A DNA stretch of 64,000 bases from Streptomyces sp. NBC_00448 (GTDB lineage Bacteria; Actinomycetota; Actinomycetes; Streptomycetales; Streptomycetaceae). The stretch spans positions 682,001 through 746,000 of the forward strand of contig NZ_CP107913.1 in assembly GCF_036014115.1 (NCBI RefSeq), read 5' to 3'. The translations under genes were made by a program, and so were the position numbers. Shown one piece after another: positions 54,916-62,221 of this stretch. The notes below the pieces were generated by a model. It worked only from the letters and a program-made list of their open reading frames with translations. It made no database searches and was not told the origin of the DNA. Every line of letters starts with the position of its first letter. Position 1 is the stretch's first letter.

Positions 54916-56946
54916 TCATCGCGGCGGGCGGTCGTCCACCTCGACGAGGTTGTGGCCGCGCAGCGTGTAGAGCTTGCCGTCGTGGGCGTTGACGTGCGGT
55001 TCGCTGTACCAGATGCCGTTGATGCCGGCGACGACGCTGCTGACGGCGAACGTCTTCGGGTGGAAGCGGAAGAGCGTGGTGTTCGAGGCGCCGTAGACCG
55101 TGCCGCGATTGGTGACCAGGGCCGCGTAGCCGCGGCTGACGCTGCTCACGTCCGCGGTGTGCAGCAACTGCCGGGTGTGCAGGTCGATGACGAACAGCAC
55201 GCCGTCCCTGGTCAGCCCGTAGAGGTGACGGCCCTGCACCGCGAGGGCCGTCACGCCCTTCTGCTGCCCCGTCTCCAGGCGCCACCGCTCGCGGCCGGTG
55301 ACCGGATCGACGGCCACGACCGTGCCGCGCGGTCCCGTGGCGGCCGCGTTGTCACCGCCCAGGTAGGCGACGCCGTCCCGGTTCGCCACCGCCGAGACGA
55401 GCTGGACGCTGTCGATCGGGTTGACGTACGAGTTCGACTTCCCCGTCCTCGGCGAGTACGTCCACAAGGCGCCGCCGCCCTCGGTGTCGGACTGCACACC
55501 GAGCAGGAGCAACTTGTTGGCCGGGTCCCAGGAGGTGTCCATCGGCCGGTTCTGCACGCTGGGGAACTGCGCGATCTGGTGCGGTTGCCCGCCTGCGCGG
55601 GGGTCGTACTCCCAGATGCCCTGCGCGTCGTACTGGCCGGTGTACAGGCGGCCGCCGATCACCTCGGCGTCCTTGGCCTCGCCGGGCGCCCGCAGATTGA
55701 CGACCGCTCCGCTCCGCAGATCGTGCCGGGCGAGGGTGCCGGTGCCGCCGACGTAGACGTATCCGCCGCCGGCCGCGATCCCCATGCCCGCCTCCGCGTC
55801 CGCGGGAGCGCCTGCCGTGCCCAGGTCGGTGATCACCGAGGTACCGGCGGCCAGATCGATCTCGGCGACGAACCCGTAGGCCGAGACGACCTCCAGCTTC
55901 CCGTCGGTGTAGTCCACGCCCCAGATCTCTCCGAGGTCCGGTCCGTCGAACTCCACGGCGGAGACCGTCTTGTCCGCCAACGAATAGGACTGCACTCCCG
56001 TATCGGTGGCGAAGTAGATCCGGTCCGTGTCGGCGGTGAAGCACTTGGCGGTCGTGCCGTTGACGCTCACCACCGTGTACGAGGAGAGGTCCGCCAGGTC
56101 CATCACGGCGAGCTTCGCGGGATCGACCCCGCCCGAGGTGCTGACCACCAGGTTCCCGCCGATGACGCCGAGGCACCGCAGGCTGGGGTCCTGCTCCATC
56201 TCCTTGGGCACCACCGAGGTGAACGTGCGCGTGGTCCGGTCGAACGCGAACAGCGCCGCCTTGCTCGCGTCGCCCCCGCCGGCCAGAACGCTGCCCGACC
56301 CGACGAAGACGGCGGTGTCGGTGGCCGCGATGGCCTCGGCCTCGGTGGCAAGCGGATTGGCGACGCCCAGGCTGGTGGTCGCACCGGTGGCCGGGTCGTA
56401 CTCCCACAGCGCGGGCGGCGTCCCCGTCACGCCGCCCACCGCGTACACCGTGCCGTCGGGGGCGACCGCCAGAGCGCGGATGTCGCGGTCCCCGCCCGTC
56501 CTGCCGATGCCCACGGCAGGCTTGTCGGGCGTCGTCAGGTCCCACCGGAAGAGGTTCGGCTTGCCCTGGTCGCCCTTGAGCAGCACGCCGATGTAGAGGT
56601 ACCGGCCGGTCGGGTCCGCCGCGAGCGCCTGGATGGTGGGATCGGGTGCCGCGTCCAGATCGGTGACCGAGACCACCTTCCGGGTCGGCAGGTGGAACCC
56701 GATCACCCGGGCAGGGGTGAGGTTGCGCGATCCGATGTAGACGGTGTCGCCGACGAGCAGCCCGCTCATGAGGGAGAACTGGACGACAGCCGGACCCAGG
56801 TCGGTCACCGTCGTACGCGGGCCGCGCGACGAAGCGGTCGCCGCGGCCGCGCCCGGAGCGGCGAGCGAGTTGGCGGCTGCGGCCAGTCCGGCGGCGCCGC
56901 CCAGTTGCAAGAGGCGGCGGCGGGTGGTGGAGAACGGTTCGGTCAT
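54916..56946 (-). CDS. Tat-exported beta-propeller (PQQ/WD-like repeat) protein
   Basis: A 676-residue protein. The twin-arginine signal TTRRRLLQLGGAAGLAAAAN (6-25) marks Tat export. The remainder is repeating four-stranded blades with recurring D-P-T-G-R-Y-L-Y-I-G, A-P-D-G-T-V-Y-A-V-G-G and W-E-Y-D-P-A-T-G motifs, giving perhaps two propellers. No catalytic residues can be named. It could bind or sense glycan, or be a lyase of a propeller type. AGGAGGAG precedes ATG 56946. It probably forms one transcript with the lyase gene. Confidence 0.75.
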   Translation of the reverse strand: MTEPFSTTRRRLLQLGGAAGLAAAANSLAAPGAAAATASSRGPRTTVTDLGPAVVQFSLMSGLLVGDTVYIGSRNLTPARVIGFHLPTRKVVSVTDLDAAPDPTIQALAADPTGRYLYIGVLLKGDQGKPNLFRWDLTTPDKPAVGIGRTGGDRDIRALAVAPDGTVYAVGGVTGTPPALWEYDPATGATTSLGVANPLATEAEAIAATDTAVFVGSGSVLAGGGDASKAALFAFDRTTRTFTSVVPKEMEQDPSLRCLGVIGGNLVVSTSGGVDPAKLAVMDLADLSSYTVVSVNGTTAKCFTADTDRIYFATDTGVQSYSLADKTVSAVEFDGPDLGEIWGVDYTDGKLEVVSAYGFVAEIDLAAGTSVITDLGTAGAPADAEAGMGIAAGGGYVYVGGTGTLARHDLRSGAVVNLRAPGEAKDAEVIGGRLYTGQYDAQGIWEYDPRAGGQPHQIAQFPSVQNRPMDTSWDPANKLLLLGVQSDTEGGGALWTYSPRTGKSNSYVNPIDSVQLVSAVANRDGVAYLGGDNAAATGPRGTVVAVDPVTGRERWRLETGQQKGVTALAVQGRHLYGLTRDGVLFVIDLHTRQLLHTADVSSVSRGYAALVTNRGTVYGASNTTLFRFHPKTFAVSSVVAGINGIWYSEPHVNAHDGKLYTLRGHNLVEVDDRPPR

Positions 56947-56963
56947 GCGGGCTCCTCCTAGGT

Positions 56964-57041
56964 AAGCGCTTTCGCATCCGTCATGATTCGCTTCATACGA
57001 AACGTCGTCAAGGAGTATTGCTTTCAATCTTCGAATGAACG
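56964..57041 (-). promoter_or_regulatory. Promoter and operators of the propeller-lyase transcript
   Basis: On the minus strand TTGACG (57011-57006), a 17-bp spacer and AATCAT (56988-56983) form a promoter. Just upstream, 57021-57041 holds a 21-bp motif (CTTTCAnTCnnC, then GAAnG after four bases on the plus strand) also present before the DeoR gene. Just downstream lies AAGCGCTT (56964-56971), a LacI-type half-palindrome core placed near the start site. Confidence 0.6.
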
Positions 57042-57110
57042 ACGCGTTGCGAACAAAACGAAAGCGCGCGGGAGTTGAGGTGCCCCAACCCCCAGCCCGG
57101 CCGCTCCTGC

Positions 57111-58196
57111 CTACTGGTCGCCGACCGTGGGCCCGCTGGAGGCCCGTACGTTCAGCACCGGCCGCAGCAGGACATCCGCCACCGGGCGGCTCGGGTCCTC
57201 CAGTCTGCGGATCAGCAGGTCGAGCGCCCATGCCCCCACCGCGTGCTTCGGCGGTGCCACGGCGGTCAACGGGGTGTCCGCGAGTTCGGCGACCTCGTCG
57301 TCGTAGGCCACCACGGCCACGTCCTCGGGCACCCGCAGGCCCCGCGCCCTGAGCAGGCCGACCAGGGCGATGGCGTCGATGTCGTTGTGCACGAGCGCCG
57401 CGCGGAACCCGCCCGCCGCCGCTGCCCGGACGACCGCCTCGAAGCGGCCCGCCACCGCGTCGCCGCCCTCGGTCGTCGTGACGGGGTACTCCAGGCCGGT
57501 CACCAGGCCGAGTTCGGCCACCGCCGCGGCGTAACCCTCCTGGATCAGCGGGGTGTTGGGGCTCTCGATCCGGGCGACCAGGGCGACCCTGTCGTGGCCG
57601 AGCCCGGCGAGGTGCCGGACGGCTAGCTGCGCTCCGTACGCGTGGTGGGAGGCGACCTGCTCGGTCGCGCCCGCCGGCGGACGCGCGCGCCGCTCCATCA
57701 GGACGGCCGGCACATCGAGCCCGCCCAGCCAGGTCTCCACCTCCTCGGGCAGGCCCAGACCCGGGTGCGGCATCAGCAGCAGGCCCTCGGCGCCCGCGGC
57801 GAGCAGTTGGCGCACCTGCTCCTGGTTCTCGGGCAACGTCTCGCCGGAGACGGCGAGGACGACGCGGACCTCCAGGGCGCGGGCGGCGTCCTGCACGCCG
57901 CTGATCACCTCCGCGTAGTAGTAGCCGCCCGGCGGGACCACCAGTCCGACGCTCCTGCCCGGGGGCGCCGCGGGGCGCGGGCCACCGGAGGTCTTCGGTG
58001 CGTGCGCCCGGGCCGCGGCCGGCGACATGGCGCCGCCGTGCACCCGGGCGAGCAGCCCCTTTCCGGCGAGTTCCCGTACGTCCTGGCGCACGGTGACGGT
58101 CGAGACCCCCATCTCCTCGGAGAGGTCCTTCACCGTGACCGATCCCCGGCGTTCGACCACGCGCAGAATCGCCTCGCGCCGCTCTTCGGTCAGCAC
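57111..58196 (-). CDS. DeoR-HTH/LacI-sensor hybrid regulator
   Basis: A 361-residue regulator. The N-terminus LTEERREAILRVVERRGSVTVKDLSEEMGVSTVTVRQDVRELAGKGLLARVHGGAM (2-57) is a DeoR-type winged helix. From about residue 80 the chain is a LacI/GalR periplasmic-binding sensor (VGLVVPPGGYYYAEVISGVQDAA, HLAGLGHDRVALVARI, ALVHNDIDAIALVGLLRARGLRVPEDVAVVAYDD), which would bind a sugar. GTG 58196 has AAAGGGGG. It likely autoregulates and controls the propeller-lyase unit through a shared 21-bp motif. Confidence 0.83.
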   Translation of the reverse strand: MLTEERREAILRVVERRGSVTVKDLSEEMGVSTVTVRQDVRELAGKGLLARVHGGAMSPAAARAHAPKTSGGPRPAAPPGRSVGLVVPPGGYYYAEVISGVQDAARALEVRVVLAVSGETLPENQEQVRQLLAAGAEGLLLMPHPGLGLPEEVETWLGGLDVPAVLMERRARPPAGATEQVASHHAYGAQLAVRHLAGLGHDRVALVARIESPNTPLIQEGYAAAVAELGLVTGLEYPVTTTEGGDAVAGRFEAVVRAAAAGGFRAALVHNDIDAIALVGLLRARGLRVPEDVAVVAYDDEVAELADTPLTAVAPPKHAVGAWALDLLIRRLEDPSRPVADVLLRPVLNVRASSGPTVGDQ

Positions 58197-58224
58197 CTCG
58201 GCCCCCTTTCGCCGCGACAGGCGG

Positions 58225-58245
58225 CTTTCACTCGACAGTCGAAAG
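58225..58245. promoter_or_regulatory. Operator-like motif before the DeoR-hybrid gene
   Basis: It contains CTTTCACTCGAC then GAAAG, with inner palindrome CGACAGTCG. It matches the motif at 57021-57041 at 12 of 21 positions, including the CTTTCA and GAA ends. Confidence 0.5.
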
Positions 58246-58274
58246 GTATCAACCGTAGGAGCGCCCTTGGCCGG

Positions 58275-59486
58275 CTACCGCGCCGCGCGGCCCGTCGCGG
58301 GGACCACGGCGGCGGGCAGCATGTCCTCGATGAGGTCGGCGGCGCGCGGGGTGCCGCCCTCTCCCCGGGCGGCGGCCCGCAACTGCCGGGACCGGTCGGC
58401 ACGTTCCGTGTCCGTGACCAGGTCGTTCAGCGCCGCGCGAAGGGTCTCGGGGGTGGCGTCGTCGGTGTCCACGCGGCGGGCGACGCCGAGTTCCACGAGC
58501 CGGTCGGCGTTCATGAACTGCTCGGCTCCCTGCGGCACGGCGATCATGGGAAGGCCGGCGAGGAGCCCTTCGCCGCAGCCGCCCATGCCGGCGTGGGTGA
58601 GGAACGCGTCGGCCTGTTCCAGCACCGCCCGCTGCGGGACCCAGGAGTGCACGTCGATGTTGGGCGGGAGGGTGCCGAGTTCCCCGGGGTCGGTGTACTT
58701 GCCGATCTGGAGGACGACCTGCCATCCGGGCAGGTCGCCGAAGGCCGCGACGCACTGCCGGTAGAACGCGGGCCGGCGGGTGTACGCCGAGCCGAGCGAG
58801 ATCAGCAGCACCTGGTCCGCGGCCGCCGGGCGGGTCCAGCCGTCCGGGTCCGCTCGGCTGTCGAAGCAGGGGCCGACGAAGGTCACCGTGTCGGCGTCGA
58901 CGCGATCGGCGTGCGGCTGCATCGCGCGCGGGATCAGGGCGAGGGCCCGGGCGGGCGGACCGCAGAACGTGTCCACGTCCGTGGTGGTCGCACCGCAGCC
59001 GGCGAGCCACCGGGCGAACCTGTCCTGGTACGCGTCGGCGCCCGGCAGCTTCCGCAACTGCGCCCCGACGTCCTCCTGGTAGCCGTCCCAGCCGACGAAC
59101 GTCGGGGACAGCTGCACGAGGGGACGGCCCTGCGCTTCGGCGAGGGCGCGCGCGGCGTAGGCGCCGATGTCGTAGAGGTAGAGGTCGGCCGGATCGGCGT
59201 CGTAGGCGGCGCGCAGTTGCGGGAGCGCCTGGACGGCGTCGTCGAGGAAGAGGCTCGCCGCGGCGATGGGATCGGCCGGCCAGTCGTTGTCCACGACGGG
59301 CAACGTGGAGGTGCAGGGCACCAGTTCCGCGCCCGCGGACTCGATCCGGTCGGCCACGAGCGGGTCGTTGGCGTAGCTGACCCGGTGCCCGCGGGCCACC
59401 AGCTCACGGATGACCGCGAGGCTGGGCAGGACGTGGCTGACGAGGGGGACGCCGACCATCGCGATGTGGGCGCGGCGACGGGACAT
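58275..59486 (-). CDS. Macrolide-inactivating-type UDP-glycosyltransferase
   Basis: A 403-residue GT1 enzyme. The N-terminus HIAMVGVPLVSHVLPSLAVIRELVARGHRVSYAND (7-41) contains the acceptor-side His typical of MGT enzymes. LLISLGSAYTRRPAFYRQC is the donor-domain start and HSWVPQRAVLEQADAFLTHAGMGGCGEGLLAGLPMIAVPQGAEQ (about 295-340) the UDP-sugar signature. Streptomyces Mgt/OleD/OleI glycosylate the 2'-OH of macrolide desosamine, causing self-resistance. Plant-like or flavonoid activity is possible too. It sits 74 bp after the acetyltransferase gene and likely shares its promoter. Confidence 0.82.
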   Translation of the reverse strand: MSRRRAHIAMVGVPLVSHVLPSLAVIRELVARGHRVSYANDPLVADRIESAGAELVPCTSTLPVVDNDWPADPIAAASLFLDDAVQALPQLRAAYDADPADLYLYDIGAYAARALAEAQGRPLVQLSPTFVGWDGYQEDVGAQLRKLPGADAYQDRFARWLAGCGATTTDVDTFCGPPARALALIPRAMQPHADRVDADTVTFVGPCFDSRADPDGWTRPAAADQVLLISLGSAYTRRPAFYRQCVAAFGDLPGWQVVLQIGKYTDPGELGTLPPNIDVHSWVPQRAVLEQADAFLTHAGMGGCGEGLLAGLPMIAVPQGAEQFMNADRLVELGVARRVDTDDATPETLRAALNDLVTDTERADRSRQLRAAARGEGGTPRAADLIEDMLPAAVVPATGRAAR

Positions 59487-59560
59487 GGGCGATCACTCGA
59501 TTCTGGCGCGGGAGGGGTACGGGCGGCGCGGCGGCGACGGGGTGCGGTGAGGACACGGTG

Positions 59561-60214
59561 TCAGGGTTGGTCGAGCTGCGCGGCGGCCTCCTCCAACTCG
59601 GCGACGGTCCCCGACATGATCGTCCGCACGTGCCGGGTGATGTGCCGCACGGGCCAGTCCCACCACGCCACGGCGAGGAGCCGGGCGATGTCCGCGGCGT
59701 CGCAGCGGGTGCGGATGAGCCGGGCGGGGTTGCCGCCGGCGATGCCGTAGTCGGGGACGTCGGCGGTGACCACGGCGCCGGCGGCGATGATCGCGCCGTG
59801 GCCGATGCGTACGCCGGGCATGACCGTGGCGCCGTGGCCGAACCACACGTCGTTGCCGACGACCGTGTCGCCCCGGCCGGGCAGGTCGGTGATCAGGTCG
59901 AAGTGCTCCGCCCAGGAGCCCCCCATGGTGGGGAACGGGAAGGTGGAAGGACCGTCCATCCGGTGGTTGGCGCCGTTCATCAGGAACCGGGTGCCCGTCC
60001 CCAGCGCGCAGTACCTGCCGATGACCAGCCGCTCGGGGCCGTAGTGGTAGAGGACGTTGCGCGTCTCGAACGCGGTCGGGTCGTCCGGATCGTCGTAGTA
60101 GGAGAAGTCGCCGACCTCGATCAGCGGTGACGTCACCAGTGGCTTGAGCAGGACCACCCGCGGGTGCCCGGGCATCGGGTGGAGCACGGTGGGGTCGGCG
60201 GGCACGGGCGGCAT
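59561..60214 (-). CDS. Vat/CatB-family O-acetyltransferase
   Basis: A 217-residue left-handed beta-helix (hexapeptide) acyltransferase. IEVGDFSYYDDPDD, VLYHYGPERLVIGRYCALGTGTRFLMNGANHRMDG (catalytic His near 84), GDTVVGNDVWFGHGATVMPGVRIGHGAIIAAGAVVTADVPDY and GGNPARLIR run through the Vat(A)/CatB family in order. Relatives acetylate streptogramin A or chloramphenicol using acetyl-CoA. It is transcribed divergently from the TetR gene with an operator between, so it is drug- or metabolite-inducible by inference. Confidence 0.85.
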   Translation of the reverse strand: MPPVPADPTVLHPMPGHPRVVLLKPLVTSPLIEVGDFSYYDDPDDPTAFETRNVLYHYGPERLVIGRYCALGTGTRFLMNGANHRMDGPSTFPFPTMGGSWAEHFDLITDLPGRGDTVVGNDVWFGHGATVMPGVRIGHGAIIAAGAVVTADVPDYGIAGGNPARLIRTRCDAADIARLLAVAWWDWPVRHITRHVRTIMSGTVAELEEAAAQLDQP

Positions 60215-60246
60215 CGTGGCGGCGGTTCCTCTCGGGAGAGCTTAGA

Positions 60247-60260
60247 GCGACAACTGTCGC
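60247..60260. promoter_or_regulatory. TetR-type operator in the divergent promoter
   Basis: GCGACAACTGTCGC is a perfect 6-bp inverted repeat with 2-base spacer, midway between the acetyltransferase and TetR starts. A TAAGAT (-10-like) box follows on the plus strand. Confidence 0.6.
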
Positions 60261-60312
60261 GTTAAGATGCTGGCACAGCCCCGCCACCCGATCAACCGGA
60301 TACTGGTCGCCG

Positions 60313-60942
60313 ATGACAGACCCACTCGACACCACCTCGGACCGCCGTCCTGGCGGTCGCACCGCCCGCGTCCGCGCCCAGGTGCTCGACGCGGTGCGCG
60401 CCGAACTCGCCGAACGCGGGCACGAAGGACTCACGATGGAGGGCGTCGCGGCGCGGGCCGGCGTGCACCGCGCCACGGTCTACCGGCGCTGGCGCGATGT
60501 CGGCGGCCTGCTCGTCGACGTCATCGCCGCCGCCGGCGAGATCGACTGGCAGCCGCCGGACACCGGCTCGCTGCGCGGCGACCTGACAGCCCTCAACCAG
60601 GAGATCCAGGAATCCCTGCTCGTACGGCCGTCGTTCGCCGTCGCCCTGATGGCCGCCTCGTTCCACTCCGAACAGGCCGCGCGAGCCCAGACCCAGCTGT
60701 GGAACGACCGGTACGACCAGTGCGAGATCCTCGTCGAGCGCGCCCTCACGCGCGGCGAACTCCCCGCACAGCACACGGACGCGCGGGGCCTGTTGATCGC
60801 CGCGACGGCGCCCCTCTACCACCAGCTGGTCCTGCTGCGCGCCGACCCCGACCCGCGACTCCCGGAACGCGCCGCGCTGGCAGCAGTGCTGGCGGCTGCC
60901 GCGGGGGCCTTCCACATCGGTCGGGACGAGAGCATGCGATAG
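60313..60942 (+). CDS. TetR/AcrR-family regulator
   Basis: A 209-residue repressor. The HTH reads VLDAVRAELAERGHEGLTMEGVAARAGVHRATVYRRWRDVGGLL (about 24-67). The C-terminus resembles the TetR_C ligand domain with LLVRPSFAVALMAASFHSEQAARAQTQLWNDRYDQCEILVERAL. ATG 60313 is the first sensible start. By position it controls the acetyltransferase-glycosyltransferase pair and itself. Confidence 0.88.
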   Translation: MTDPLDTTSDRRPGGRTARVRAQVLDAVRAELAERGHEGLTMEGVAARAGVHRATVYRRWRDVGGLLVDVIAAAGEIDWQPPDTGSLRGDLTALNQEIQESLLVRPSFAVALMAASFHSEQAARAQTQLWNDRYDQCEILVERALTRGELPAQHTDARGLLIAATAPLYHQLVLLRADPDPRLPERAALAAVLAAAAGAFHIGRDESMR

Positions 60943-61020
60943 GAGACATGCGGCGAACCGGCCCCGTTGGTCCGTGCCTCCGGAAATCCCCGCACCGCTC
61001 CCGCCGTGGCGGAACCGGGG

Positions 61021-62106
61021 CTACGGGTTGACCTGGACCTCCCGTGGCCCCTGGTCCGCGGCGAGATCCGCGGCGCAGCGGAAGCCGAGGTTGGCCGCGG
61101 TGGAGTCGGGGGTGTTGGCGGAGCGGGCGGCGACGCGGTAGCGGTGGCAGTACGAGTCGTGGCACAGGTAGGAGCCGCCTCGCATCACGCGGCCCTGGCC
61201 GAAGCGCGGGCCCTGGGGGTCCTCGTCGGGCGAGCGGCGGTAGTAGTACGGCGAGAACCAGTCCGCGCACCACTCCCAGGTGTTGCCGGACATGTTCCGC
61301 AGCCCGAAGCCGTTGGGCGGGAAGGCGGCGGCGGGTGCGGTGGTCAGATACCCGTCGGCGCGGGTGTTGACGGTGGGGAAGTCGCCGTTCCAGATGTTGC
61401 ACCGGTGCTCGCCGCCCGGGGTGAGTTCGTCGCCCCACGCGAACCGGCGGCCCGCGAGACCGCCGCGTGCCGCGTACTCCCATTCGGCCTCGGTCGGCAG
61501 CCGCTTGCCCGCCCAGCGGCAGTAGGCGAGGGCGTCGCGGTGGGAGACGTGGACGACGGGGTGGTCCAGCAGGTCCTCGATACCCGAGTCCGGTCCGCCG
61601 GGATGCGCCCAGTCCGCGCCGCGCACGCTCACCCACCACGGGGCCGCCTGCACGCGGCCGAGCACCGCGTTCGCCGGTGCGGCGAGGGCCAGGTGGAACA
61701 CCGCGGACCGGCCGTAGCGTTCAGCGTCCGTCACGTGGCCGGTGGCGGCCACGAAGGCGGCGAACTCGGCGTTGGTGACCGCGGTCGGGTCGAGGGCGAA
61801 GGGGCGCAGGCGCACCCGGTGCACCGGGGTCTCGCCGTCGGCGGCGTACCCCTCGTCGAAGGCGTCCCCCATGGCGAACTCGCCGCCGGGCAGCGGCACC
61901 GGCGACTGGAGGCCCGCCCGCGGACCGGTTGTCCGCTCCGCCGGCGCGGGTGGTTCGGGCGGCGCCGGCGGTCCGAGCGGAGTCGTCGGTCCCGGCGGCG
62001 GGCCGGGGCGCCGCGGTGCGCAGCAGGGTCGGGGGCCCGCGGCCTCGCCGGCACCGTCGGCCGGTCCGGTGCCGTGCGCGGACGCGGGTGTCTCGGCGTC
62101 AATCAC
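61021..62106 (-). CDS. Formylglycine-generating enzyme (second copy)
   Basis: A 361-residue SUMF1-type maturase. The copper-binding pair Cys315/Cys320 is intact (GSYLCHDSYCHRYR). PGGEFAMGDAFDEG, KRLPTEAEWEYAARGG, MSGNTWEWCADWF and AANLGFRC are conserved. A Pro-rich 60-residue N-terminus carries the double Cys (RPCCAPRRP) typical of bona fide actinobacterial FGEs. It is closer to canonical FGE than the operon copy at 51804, and may be the general-purpose enzyme. The transcript upstream is separated from the DUF4838 gene by a strong hairpin. Confidence 0.9.
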   Translation of the reverse strand: MIDAETPASAHGTGPADGAGEAAGPRPCCAPRRPGPPPGPTTPLGPPAPPEPPAPAERTTGPRAGLQSPVPLPGGEFAMGDAFDEGYAADGETPVHRVRLRPFALDPTAVTNAEFAAFVAATGHVTDAERYGRSAVFHLALAAPANAVLGRVQAAPWWVSVRGADWAHPGGPDSGIEDLLDHPVVHVSHRDALAYCRWAGKRLPTEAEWEYAARGGLAGRRFAWGDELTPGGEHRCNIWNGDFPTVNTRADGYLTTAPAAAFPPNGFGLRNMSGNTWEWCADWFSPYYYRRSPDEDPQGPRFGQGRVMRGGSYLCHDSYCHRYRVAARSANTPDSTAANLGFRCAADLAADQGPREVQVNP

Positions 62107-62155
62107 ATGGGGTCCTGTGGTGCGGGCCGCCCCGACGGGCGCGGCCTGGTGGGTT

Positions 62156-62190
62156 GCGGCGCGGGCCGGACTCCGCCGGCCCCGCGCCGC
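62156..62190. terminator. Hairpin terminator after the DUF4838 gene
   Basis: 14-bp arm (62156-62169) pairs with 62176-62190 with one bulged C. It separates the DUF4838 gene from the FGE gene. Confidence 0.65.
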
Positions 62191-62221
62191 ATGGTCGTCA
62201 TGTCGGCACGCTGTCAGGTCG

